A stretch of 64,000 bases of DNA from Melioribacteraceae bacterium (GTDB lineage: Bacteria; Bacteroidota; Ignavibacteria; Ignavibacteriales; Melioribacteraceae). Below are positions 15,946 through 23,641 of the stretch, piece by piece. The notes beneath the pieces are model-generated. The model had not been told where the DNA came from. It saw only the letters and a program-made list of their open reading frames with translations, and made no database searches. The position numbers and the translations under genes were made by a program. The stretch is taken from NCBI GenBank assembly GCA_021740785.1, contig JAIOZI010000002.1:1-64000 (forward strand). Direction: 5' to 3'. How positions within the stretch are numbered: position 1 is the first letter of the stretch; the number at the start of each line of letters is the position of its first letter.

Positions 15946-17259
15946 CTACTTAGTTTGTTCATTTACTACATTCTCACATTGTTTCAATAAATCAATCTGT
16001 TTCTCCATTGGTAAATCGTTAAAATCAGGTACATTTGAACCAATCACTTTTACAGGTCCATTGCTCGTTATTATATATCCTGGGTCGCCTTCAATTTCTA
16101 ACAGTTTAAATTGACTACCGCAATTACTACAGAATATCTTTGACATCTCATGTGGTGGTTCCCAGTTTCTTATTGTACCACAAATACATGTCAAATCAAT
16201 AGTTTCTTCAGATTCAATTAATCCTTGTTTAATAAAGAAATAGTACTCGTTATTTCTCGTTTTCAAATCTTGAGAAATCTTATCAGATATACAACTTAGT
16301 GATTCGGATAAGCTATAGTATGTGTCATTTATAAATGCTGTTTTTAAAGCCTTATCAATGGATGGGAGATAGACTTTAACAAAGAATCTCATAGCTACTT
16401 CTAATAATTCATATTTAAGCTCACTGAAATTTTCAGTACTAGGTAAATATGGACTTATATCATCTTTAAAAATCACTTCTGAATCGTTTGAACTAGTAAA
16501 AAAAGTTGAAACATATCCGATGTGTGTAAACTCAGATGAGAAACTAAAAAGGTCTTTGATTTTATTTTTAAAATCTGTTTCGGTTGATAAGCTTAATTCG
16601 GAAAACAGGAAATCAACTTTATTCCCAAATGATTTCTCTGAGCATTTTGTGATATGCGACTCATTTCCCCGAATCCGTTTGTTATTTGATAAGTTATTAA
16701 ACTCATTTAGTGAATTATCAATCTCGGAGTTGAATAATGCTTGTCGAATTGATTTTGTAACGAATCTATTGAAACTATGTAGTGAAGTCAACACATGAAA
16801 ATTTATCTCCTTAGAATCTAATTTAATCAATTGATATGCATCTGATACCAAACTGTCTATGAACTGTCTTGATGCAGTTACCAAATTACTAAAGTCAAGA
16901 AATGTTTTCTTTAATTCAAGCACATTTTCTAAAGTAATGTTTTGTCTGTCATCGGGCTGTGTGTTTGAAATAAATTTATCAATAATGCTTATGTCATTTG
17001 AAATAATTCGTGGAAGAATTTTCCTAAAATAATAAGGTGATTTAGAATTATCCTTGAAATTATTAGTAACAAGTTCGTCATTTTTAAATTTTAACTCAAT
17101 CTGCTTTTCTAAATCCGATAGGTTTTCAATTCCCCAAATAAACGAATCATTTAGAAACTTGATATTATTTCCAAGTACTTCATAATTATTTAATGCAGCA
17201 GATGATTTTCTTTGAGATAAATTTTCCGCAATATTTTTTAATATGTCAATTTCATTCAT
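15946..17259 (-). CDS. Unknown 437-aa protein with C-terminal zinc ribbon
   Basis: I do not recognise the family. The first 330 residues look mostly helical, with long polar segments and no membrane span. FSFSSEFTHIGYVSTFF (about residue 250) recalls HEPN-like S-x-F-x-H motifs, but this is weak. About residues 350-385 carry C-x-C (TCICG) and C-x-x-C (FCSNCGSQF) 19 residues apart, a zinc-ribbon arrangement. It is a single-gene cassette between two clear attC-like sites. Given its neighbours (TIR, DUF1016), a defence role is possible, but nothing in the sequence proves it. Confidence 0.6.
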   Translation of the reverse strand: MNEIDILKNIAENLSQRKSSAALNNYEVLGNNIKFLNDSFIWGIENLSDLEKQIELKFKNDELVTNNFKDNSKSPYYFRKILPRIISNDISIIDKFISNTQPDDRQNITLENVLELKKTFLDFSNLVTASRQFIDSLVSDAYQLIKLDSKEINFHVLTSLHSFNRFVTKSIRQALFNSEIDNSLNEFNNLSNNKRIRGNESHITKCSEKSFGNKVDFLFSELSLSTETDFKNKIKDLFSFSSEFTHIGYVSTFFTSSNDSEVIFKDDISPYLPSTENFSELKYELLEVAMRFFVKVYLPSIDKALKTAFINDTYYSLSESLSCISDKISQDLKTRNNEYYFFIKQGLIESEETIDLTCICGTIRNWEPPHEMSKIFCSNCGSQFKLLEIEGDPGYIITSNGPVKVIGSNVPDFNDLPMEKQIDLLKQCENVVNEQTK

Positions 17260-17290
17260 AGCTTAATTATTTGCACTTGGTTTCTAATGC

Positions 17291-17430
17291 TTGCAACAAA
17301 CGGAAAGCTGTATGCTCCGTGCAGGATTAAAGGGACGTGTGTTCGCTCATCCCCCGTTACAAAATTTTGCTAAAGCCGACCACCTCAGACGCTGTAAGCC
17401 CGCCCGCATAGAGTATTACAGCATGCTATG
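17291..17430 (-). repeat. attC-like inverted repeat
   Basis: GCAACAAACGG at the left; arms GCTGTATGCTCCGTGCAGG and CCCGCATAGAGTATTACAGC (17403-17422) pair with two bulges. The right end merges with the stop codon of the gene at 17426-18190. Confidence 0.67.
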
Positions 17431-18190
17431 CAAAGTATTTATTTTCTCGGTCTAAACTTAATTTGAAATTATTTCCCTCTTCACTAGAAAATGAAACTCC
17501 TGGTTTATCTAGTACCATTTTGAAACTATCCTTATATTTCCTACTCAAGTTATCCTTATAGTTTATTCTTATTTCAATATTTATATAGTTAATTAGTCTT
17601 TCAAATATTTCAAATGGACGAATATTGAGATTATAGTGATAAAGAATTATAGTTAATGAAAACATCTCTTTTATTGATGTAGGAAGATTTAGATTTATTG
17701 AGGTATCATCATCTCTTATAGGAATTGAATAATCAAAATAATATTTCTGTTTGCTTTCAAAAGGAAAGTTACTTCGTTTTATAATTTTATTATCTTTTTT
17801 TTCTTCTATACAACAAGATTTATCCGAAATGTCAAAATTCATACTTATATCATTTTCTTTAAATTCATTTGCTAAAATTTTAAAATACTCTTGAAATTTA
17901 ATAGGATAATATAATTCAATGACAATATCTTTAGCAACACCTTGACCAATATTCCTCAGCTGTAAAAATAATTCGGGGCTATCAGAACTATTTACAATCC
18001 ATTTCAAATCTGAAATTTCTTTTATAACATTAAAAGTGCTATTTACTGGTAATATGAACGGCTCATAAATCTTTAACCGCTGTTTTTTCATTTCAACTAA
18101 CGTGAAGTAAATTACTATTAAAGTCAAGACGGTTGACACAGCAACAATCAATTCAATTAGCAACTTATGTTCCAATAACCATTCATTCAT
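17426..18190 (-). CDS. Membrane-anchored protein of unknown function
   Basis: The 254-aa product has a single N-terminal transmembrane helix (LLIELIVAVSTVLTLIVIYF, about 11-30) followed by EMKKQRLKIYEPFI, then a beta-rich soluble part (about 60-250) with no recognised domain. The N-terminal helix followed by a basic stretch suggests N-out, C-in topology, with the bulk in the cytoplasm. Bacterial anti-phage loci often contain small membrane proteins of this shape, but no partner is present in the same unit. The stop codon lies at the edge of the attC-like site. Confidence 0.6.
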   Translation of the reverse strand: MNEWLLEHKLLIELIVAVSTVLTLIVIYFTLVEMKKQRLKIYEPFILPVNSTFNVIKEISDLKWIVNSSDSPELFLQLRNIGQGVAKDIVIELYYPIKFQEYFKILANEFKENDISMNFDISDKSCCIEEKKDNKIIKRSNFPFESKQKYYFDYSIPIRDDDTSINLNLPTSIKEMFSLTIILYHYNLNIRPFEIFERLINYINIEIRINYKDNLSRKYKDSFKMVLDKPGVSFSSEEGNNFKLSLDRENKYFA

Positions 18191-18233
18191 TTTTTGTATT
18201 TTATTAAGTTTTGAACTCTTTCTAAATATTTTG

Positions 18234-18366
18234 CATAACGATTAATGGTATGGTGTCGTGCGGGATTACGGGGCGATTTCCTATCAATTTACACCGACTT
18301 TTTTTACGAGCTACAAACGCTCGCAAACCTCAGAAACCCGTATGTACTATACCATGTGTGAGTAAA
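18234..18366 (-). repeat. attC-like inverted repeat
   Basis: GCATAACG (18234-18241) at the left; arms ATGGTATGGTGTCGTGCGGG and CCCGTATGTACTATACCATG (18337-18356) pair. CGAGC / GCTCG makes a smaller hairpin inside. It is related in sequence to 13530-13716 and lies 12 bp from the TIR gene's stop. Confidence 0.75.
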
Positions 18367-18377
18367 AGTTATTTTTG

Positions 18378-19250
18378 TCATAATGTGTCTGCTATGCTTT
18401 TTATGTCAACAAATATACCTACAGCAATTAATTCCTTACAAATTTTCATTTTCCAAGCACCAGCATTATCATAATTTTCATATAGTATCCCTTGTAAATC
18501 AGAAGGTATTTCTGTATCACCCTTTTTTAATAATCTTACTCTTTCCTTTCCTAATTGGCCAATAAAATATCCTATTTCTAGAATTACATTTTGTCGAGCT
18601 CTTGTTGAGCCATCTTCAAGTTTATCATCTGGTGATAATAACGCAATTGCATAATTTGATCCAGTTGATTCATCAACTAATTTATCTATGATCGTACGCC
18701 CTTTATCAGCTTGCTCATGCAGAACAATATTATTAACTCCAGCTCGGGTAAGTAATAATTGAACTTCTGTCTTTAGTTCATTATCATGACCGTGTACAAT
18801 AAAAACAGTATCTCCAGTTACTTTTTTTATTTGATTATTTTCTATCTCTGGGTTTGCATTAACAATCTCCTGTAAAACTTCTTGAAAATATTCAATAAAC
18901 TGGTTATTAAAATCATGAATTGAGTCATTTATATCACCATGAGAAACATAAGTTAAATTCATGGGCAAATTATATCCCTTTTCTCCTTGTTCTCCAATCG
19001 TTTTATATAAATCATAAACTAATGACTTCGCATCTTCAAATTTTGTTGGTAAACTCCAACTACTTGTATTTTCATCAAGCCAATTTTCCCATTTTTCTCT
19101 CTCTTTTTCATAGAAATTATAAATCGGATTATCTTTTATCTCATTTTCTAAATGCTCAAATAAATGAGCAACTTCACTTCCAAAAGTTTGCATATTAGCT
19201 CTTTGAATATTTCTAAGGAAGAAACTAATTAAATCAGGTTTTAGTGCCAT
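18378..19250 (-). CDS. TIR-like (CAP12/Pycsar-type) effector protein
   Basis: The 290-aa product has a helical N-terminal region (1-145) and a C-terminal TIR-like domain of the pfam10137 kind. Landmarks are VFIVHGHDNELKTEV (149-163), LHEQADKGRTIIDKL, RARQNVILEIGYFIGQLG and the closing DNAGAWKMKICKEL. Family members degrade NAD or bind nucleotides in anti-phage signalling. In family members I recall TIIEKFE; here Asp189 replaces the Glu of that motif, which might affect catalysis. No cyclase or other sensor gene is adjacent. It is the cassette nearest the putative attI end, the position normally best expressed in an integron. Confidence 0.86.
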   Translation of the reverse strand: MALKPDLISFFLRNIQRANMQTFGSEVAHLFEHLENEIKDNPIYNFYEKEREKWENWLDENTSSWSLPTKFEDAKSLVYDLYKTIGEQGEKGYNLPMNLTYVSHGDINDSIHDFNNQFIEYFQEVLQEIVNANPEIENNQIKKVTGDTVFIVHGHDNELKTEVQLLLTRAGVNNIVLHEQADKGRTIIDKLVDESTGSNYAIALLSPDDKLEDGSTRARQNVILEIGYFIGQLGKERVRLLKKGDTEIPSDLQGILYENYDNAGAWKMKICKELIAVGIFVDIKSIADTL

Positions 19251-19270
19251 GTGTATATTTTATAATTTGT

Positions 19271-19330
19271 GCCACGTCCCAATAAACGCATTGCTATTAT
19301 TACGACTACGTGTTAATTTTATATTCGTTT
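19271..19330 (-). other. Candidate attI / first boundary of the array
   Basis: GCCACGTCCCAATAAACGCATTGC lies between the first minus-strand cassette gene (start 19250) and the divergent recombinase remnant (start 19356), where an integron attI site belongs. It shares CCCAATAAACGCATTG with internal boundaries at 3334 and 9852, but here the right arm is lost (TATTATTACG instead of TATTGGG). Confidence 0.4.
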
Positions 19331-19336
19331 GTTACG

Positions 19337-19367
19337 AAAAATTACTTTATTATATATGAAAAAACAA
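19337..19367 (-). promoter_or_regulatory. Candidate cassette promoter (Pc position)
   Basis: On the minus strand TTG (19367-19365), 20 bases, then TAATTTTT (19344-19337) resembles the Bacteroidota -33 TTG / -7 TAxxTTTG pattern with one mismatch. It starts inside the recombinase remnant and points at the first cassette, as integron Pc promoters do. Sequence evidence alone is weak in such AT-rich DNA. Confidence 0.3.
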
Positions 19368-19475
19368 CATGTTATTGACAAGGTTATAAGTCTACTCAAA
19401 ATTGCAAATTATTCTGAGCAGACTGCCAGTAATTACGTATCGGCAATTAAGTTATACATGGAGTTTGATAAGTAA
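19356..19475 (+). pseudogene. N-terminal remnant of a tyrosine recombinase (integrase-like)
   Basis: A 39-codon + strand ORF begins MKKQHVIDKVISLLKI and continues ANYSEQTASNYVSAIKLYME before a TAA. The pattern L-x-x-x-NYS-x-x-T-x-x-x-Y-x-x-x-I-x-x-x-x-x-F is that of the SAM-like core-binding domain at the start of tyrosine recombinases, including integron integrases (compare IntI1: [20 protein letters not shown]). The catalytic domain is absent. Position and divergent direction relative to the cassettes match intI. The resemblance is by eye over about 35 residues. Confidence 0.5.
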
Positions 19476-19566
19476 ATCAATTTTAAAACGCAGCCAATTT
19501 ACTCAATTAACAAAATTAAAAGTCCGGCAGAAAGGATTAATATTTAAGGTGAATTATTAGCAATCG

Positions 19567-20832
19567 ATGAAAAATTACTTCTATAAATGCTCCGCTTGTA
19601 ATAAAAAATTTTCTTCACCTGAAATTGAAGACAACCTTGTTTATCTTTGTCCCGGTTGCGGCAAAGCCGAGACCAACAAACCACTTGAAGGTGTTCTGAC
19701 GATTGAATACGATTATGATGAAATTAGCCGCGAATATAATTCCGAATTATTTCAAAAGTTGTCGCCCGGTAGTTTTTGGAATTACTCAAAACTTTTCCCG
19801 CTTAACATTGATTACCGTGATGTAAAAATCGAAACATTGCTGCAAAAATTTATTCTCCCTTCAAATCCTATTCAGACAATTAATTTCGAAGGGAATGAAA
19901 TCCTAATATTTGATGACACACGAAACCCAACATTATCATATAAAGACCGAGCATCGGTGCTTGTAGTTTTGAAAGCGATTGAGTTGGGGATTGATGTTAT
20001 AAGTACTGCATCTACCGGTAATGCCGGAAGTTCTCTTGCGGGTATATGCGCAAAAGCCGGTTTGAAGAGTAAGATATTTGTTCCCCGGTCTATACCGAAA
20101 TCGAAATTAATTCAGTTGCAGTCGTACGGCGCAGAAATTTTTTTAGTCGATGGCTCTTATGACGAAGCATTTGATCTATGCGTGGAAGTTTCGAATTATC
20201 ATAGATGGTACAACCGCAACACTGCTTACAATCCGCTTACAATCGAAGGGAAAAAATCCGCCGCCTTCGACACTTACATTAGTCTTAACCGCAATCTGCC
20301 GGAAATAATTTTTGTGCCCGTTGGTGATGGTGTTATTATTTCAGGATTATACAAAGGTTTTCTCGAATTGTTAAAACTGGATTTGATTGATAGAATTCCT
20401 AAACTTATTGCTGTTCAAGCCGAAGGTAGTGATGCGCTTGCAAGGTTTAATTCCACGGGGAAGTTTGTTTTTCAAGAGGCGCATTCAATTGCCGACAGCA
20501 TTTGCGCAGGCGCTCCGCGAAATTTATATATGGCTGATCGCGCTGTTCGTGAATCCGGCGGCAAGGTAATTACAGTAAGCGATGACCAAATTTTGAAATC
20601 ACAGGAACTTATATCTAAACAGTTCGGATATTTAGTGGAACCTTCATGTGTTGCATCGTTTGCCGGGTATCGAAAATATTTTGATGAAGAAACTCACTTG
20701 AAAGAGAATGCAATGTTGATGCTGACCGGTAACGGGTTGAAGGATTTTGAGAGTTTAACAAAGTGGAATACTGAGCCGGATGCTGAGAGTCCGGAAGAAT
20801 GGAAAAATATTTTATTAAAATCAGACAAATAA
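19567..20832 (+). CDS. Threonine-synthase-like PLP enzyme with zinc-ribbon N-terminus
   Basis: The 421-aa fold-type II PLP enzyme has an N-terminal zinc ribbon with C8, C11, C28 and C31 (KCSACNKK; YLCPGCGK), as in many threonine synthases. PLP Lys126 is in NPTLSYKDRASV, the phosphate-binding loop is STGNAGSSLAG, and a C-terminal LTGNGLKD stretch is present. The first three features fit ThrC. However, the gene is separated by only 3 bp from a xanthine-dehydrogenase-type operon, so it may instead be an ammonia-lyase or synthase of purine catabolism. No other thr biosynthesis genes are in the window. Fold and cofactor are sure; the reaction is not. Confidence 0.82.
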   Translation: MKNYFYKCSACNKKFSSPEIEDNLVYLCPGCGKAETNKPLEGVLTIEYDYDEISREYNSELFQKLSPGSFWNYSKLFPLNIDYRDVKIETLLQKFILPSNPIQTINFEGNEILIFDDTRNPTLSYKDRASVLVVLKAIELGIDVISTASTGNAGSSLAGICAKAGLKSKIFVPRSIPKSKLIQLQSYGAEIFLVDGSYDEAFDLCVEVSNYHRWYNRNTAYNPLTIEGKKSAAFDTYISLNRNLPEIIFVPVGDGVIISGLYKGFLELLKLDLIDRIPKLIAVQAEGSDALARFNSTGKFVFQEAHSIADSICAGAPRNLYMADRAVRESGGKVITVSDDQILKSQELISKQFGYLVEPSCVASFAGYRKYFDEETHLKENAMLMLTGNGLKDFESLTKWNTEPDAESPEEWKNILLKSDK

Positions 20833-20835
20833 ATT

Positions 20836-23121
20836 ATGAAACCGGAACCGTTTGAAATAAGAATTGATGCCGCCGAAAAATTAGAAGGTACAGCCGAATA
20901 CATCCGTGATATGAAAGTACCCGGCATGTGGTACGGCAAAACAATTAGAAGCATACACGCAAACGCCGAAATTGTCAACATACAATTTGATCCCCATTAT
21001 GATTGGTCGAAACTCACGTATGTTACGGCGGAGGAGGTGCCGTATAATGTTGTAGCGATGCTTGAAACCGACATGCCGTTTCTTGCTGAAAAGAAAGTTA
21101 ATTATTACGGCGAACCGATTTTATTATTAGCTGCAGAAAACTCCGAATTGTTGAAAGAGGCAGAGGAGCATATCCAAATTGAATACAGAAAACTGCCCGC
21201 ACTTTTTGATATGAAGAAATCTGCTGAGAGCGAGATAAAAATATTCAAAGAGAATAATACATTTAAGGAAATCAAAATACAAAAAGGGGATTTGAACAAA
21301 GCAGCCGCGGATGCTGATTTTATAATTGAGATGGAAGCGGAGACAGGTTATCAAGAGCATCTTTATTTGGAACCTCAGGGAATTATTGCTATCCCGAAAG
21401 ATGAAAAAATTGAAATTCACGGTTCGATGCAGTGCCCGTATTATATAAAGAATGCATTGAATAAAATGTTTAATGAAAAAATTCATGTCACGGTTATTCA
21501 ATCGGTAACCGGAGGAGCATTTGGAGGTAAGGAAGATTATCCGTCGCTGCTTGCGGGTCATGCAGCTCTGCTTGCTAATAAATGTAAACATCCTGTTGCA
21601 ATGTTTTATGATAGGGAAGAGGATGTTCAGTTCACAACAAAGCGTCATCCATCATATCATAAAGACAAAGCTTTCGTTACGAAGGAAGGGAAGATACTCG
21701 GACTCGATCTGAATGTTATTTTGGATGGCGGCGCGTACTGTACTTTGTCGCAGGTAGTTTTAGCGCGTGCGGCGCTTACGGCGGCAGGTTGTTATTTTAT
21801 TCCTAATATTACGATCAACGCAAAGGCGGTAGCAACAAACACGCCTCCCAACGGTGCGTTCAGAGGGTTCGGCGGTCCGCAGGCAATTTTTGCATTAGAG
21901 ATGCTTATTGAAAAAATTGCAAATGAATTAAAAATGAATCCAGCCGATGTACGAAAAATAAATCTGATTAAGGAGGGCGAGACAACAGCTACAAGTCAAA
22001 TTTTAAAATACAGTGTCTCCGCTCACGAAACAGTTGATGATGTTATTCAAAGGAGCGATTACCAGAATAAGCATAAAAAGTATGCAGAACATAACAAGAG
22101 GATTCTCGAAAAAATATTAAATGATGAATACCCGAAAGAGAATTCTGATCAAAAATTAAAAGGTATTGGAGTCAGCGCATTTCAACATGGTGCGGGATTT
22201 ACAGGTACCGGTGAAAATGTGATTAAAGGTAAGATTAGAGTTGAGATAAATAATGAAGGAAAACCTGTAATATTTTCAGCGCAGACGGAAATGGGTCAGG
22301 GTGAACAAACTGCCTTTCAAATAATTTTGGCGAAGTCATTAAACATAAACGTTGATGATGTAATCATGTCTGAAGTAAATACGGATCTCGTTCCAAATTC
22401 AGGTCCAACGGTTGCATCACGCTCTACGATGATCGTCGGAAGTTTATTGGTTGATGCCGGAAAGGAGATTATTAATCAACTAACTGATTTGCTGAATTCG
22501 GAAAATCCCGGGTGGAAATATGAAGAGGGGAGTTTTATAAATAACGGAAGTGAAATTTCATTTATTGATGCGTCGAAAAAACTTGCGGGATTAAAAATTG
22601 AAAAGCAGTATGAACATCCTCCGATAATAAAATTCGACGATATTAATTGGATCGGTGATGCTTACCCTGTATTTTCTTGGGCGGCTTCGGTCGCAGAAGT
22701 AGAAGTTGACCCGGTTACGTTTGAAATCAAAGTTACGAAGTATTACACGACGCATGATATCGGTAAAGCTATTAATAAAGATCAAGCGGAAGCACAGATT
22801 CAAGGCGGGTCATTGCAGGGTATCGGTTATGCTATTTATGAAAAAGTAAAAATAGAAAACGAGCATTATGATATAAAAGGTTTCGCGGATTACATAATTC
22901 CTACTCCAACGGAAATGCCCGTATTTGATGTAAAAATAATGGAGAATCCATATCCATACGGTCCCTTTGGAGCAAAAGGTCTCGGGGAACTTCCTTTAGT
23001 TGGCGGCGCTCCGGCTGTGTTGTCGGCGCTGTGGATGATTTTCGGTAAGGAGTTTAATAAGATCCCGGTAATGCCGGAAGACTTACTCGTTTTATTTAAT
23101 TCGAATCAAAAAGTTGGATAG
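20836..23121 (+). CDS. Xanthine dehydrogenase-type molybdopterin subunit
   Basis: The 761-aa large subunit has an aldehyde-oxidase/xanthine-dehydrogenase a/b hammerhead at about 15-120, then Mo-binding domains. GGAFGGKE (about 225-232) carries the Glu equivalent to bovine Glu802. AFRGFGGPQ (about 340) carries the Arg equivalent to Arg880. The catalytic Glu lies in KGLGELPLVGG (about 715). Keeping both purine-binding residues argues for a purine hydroxylase rather than an aldehyde or CO dehydrogenase. Also visible is EMGQGEQTA (Mo-cofactor contact). It is co-operonic with the [2Fe-2S] and FAD subunits downstream. No signal peptide, so cytoplasmic. No XdhC-type maturation gene is in the window. 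Confidence 0.9.
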   Translation: MKPEPFEIRIDAAEKLEGTAEYIRDMKVPGMWYGKTIRSIHANAEIVNIQFDPHYDWSKLTYVTAEEVPYNVVAMLETDMPFLAEKKVNYYGEPILLLAAENSELLKEAEEHIQIEYRKLPALFDMKKSAESEIKIFKENNTFKEIKIQKGDLNKAAADADFIIEMEAETGYQEHLYLEPQGIIAIPKDEKIEIHGSMQCPYYIKNALNKMFNEKIHVTVIQSVTGGAFGGKEDYPSLLAGHAALLANKCKHPVAMFYDREEDVQFTTKRHPSYHKDKAFVTKEGKILGLDLNVILDGGAYCTLSQVVLARAALTAAGCYFIPNITINAKAVATNTPPNGAFRGFGGPQAIFALEMLIEKIANELKMNPADVRKINLIKEGETTATSQILKYSVSAHETVDDVIQRSDYQNKHKKYAEHNKRILEKILNDEYPKENSDQKLKGIGVSAFQHGAGFTGTGENVIKGKIRVEINNEGKPVIFSAQTEMGQGEQTAFQIILAKSLNINVDDVIMSEVNTDLVPNSGPTVASRSTMIVGSLLVDAGKEIINQLTDLLNSENPGWKYEEGSFINNGSEISFIDASKKLAGLKIEKQYEHPPIIKFDDINWIGDAYPVFSWAASVAEVEVDPVTFEIKVTKYYTTHDIGKAINKDQAEAQIQGGSLQGIGYAIYEKVKIENEHYDIKGFADYIIPTPTEMPVFDVKIMENPYPYGPFGAKGLGELPLVGGAPAVLSALWMIFGKEFNKIPVMPEDLLVLFNSNQKVG

Positions 23122-23125
23122 AAAA

Positions 23126-23641
23126 ATGAATTTTGAATTCCTTGTTAACGGAAAAAATGTTTCGGTAGATGTCAATCCCAAAAAGAGTTTGTTGAATATT
23201 CTGCGTGATGAACTCAACATGTTAAGTGTTAAAGAAGGATGTGGCAAGGGAGAGTGCGGCGCATGCACGGTATTGATGAACGGCAAGCGTGTTAACTCGT
23301 GTTTGGTTCCGGCGTTTCAATTAAACGGTGCGGTGATTTATACAATCGAAGGAATAATGGATTGGCAGAGTTACAAAGCTATGGAGAAAGCATACATTGA
23401 ATTCGGATCGGTACAGTGCGGGTTTTGTATGTCGGGATTCTTAATTTCAACACTCTCACTCATGAATGAAAACGATAATAAAATTAGCGAAGATGAAATG
23501 AAATGGAAATTAGGCGGAAACATCTGCCGGTGTACAGGTTACACAAAAATTATTGAAGCTGTAGATTTTTTAAGCAAACAAAATGAATTGATGAGTAAAG
23601 TAAAACGTGATTTTTCAAACGCATTCATAGAAAAAATATGA
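23126..23641 (+). CDS. [2Fe-2S] subunit of the xanthine dehydrogenase-type enzyme
   Basis: ATG 23126 (MNFEFLVNGKNV) is chosen over the upstream in-frame TTG at 23114; this gives 171 aa, the usual 155-175. The first cluster is the plant-ferredoxin type: GCGKGECGACTVLMNG with a fourth Cys in VNSC. The second cluster is the helical type: QCGFCMSG and GNICRCTGYTKI. All eight cysteines are present. It transfers electrons from the Mo centre to FAD. It starts 4 bp after the large-subunit stop and overlaps the FAD gene by 4 bp (ATGA), so translation is coupled. Confidence 0.92.
   Translation: MNFEFLVNGKNVSVDVNPKKSLLNILRDELNMLSVKEGCGKGECGACTVLMNGKRVNSCLVPAFQLNGAVIYTIEGIMDWQSYKAMEKAYIEFGSVQCGFCMSGFLISTLSLMNENDNKISEDEMKWKLGGNICRCTGYTKIIEAVDFLSKQNELMSKVKRDFSNAFIEKI

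Larger units (their letters stand above)
274..19475 (-). mobile_element. Integron-type gene cassette array (degenerate)
   Basis: This stretch holds about 18 unrelated genes or gene pairs, nearly all on the minus strand. Most are separated by imperfect inverted repeats annotated below as attC-like sites. Outer + strand ends are mostly ACAACG or ATAACG on the left and TGTTGT/G on the right. In array orientation that gives AAC...GTT, as in attC R'' and R' boxes. Content is typical of cassette arrays: toxin-antitoxin, defence, single-enzyme and unknown genes. A truncated tyrosine-recombinase-like ORF sits divergently at the right end (19356-19475), where an integron integrase belongs. No complete integrase is present, so the call rests on site architecture, gene polarity and gene content. 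Confidence 0.68.

Noticed and set aside
274-19250. Reading the inverted repeats as simple rho-independent terminators
   Set aside because: Most arms are over 15 bp apart by 60-100 bp loops, lack T runs and share ACAACG/TGTTGT ends, which terminators do not.
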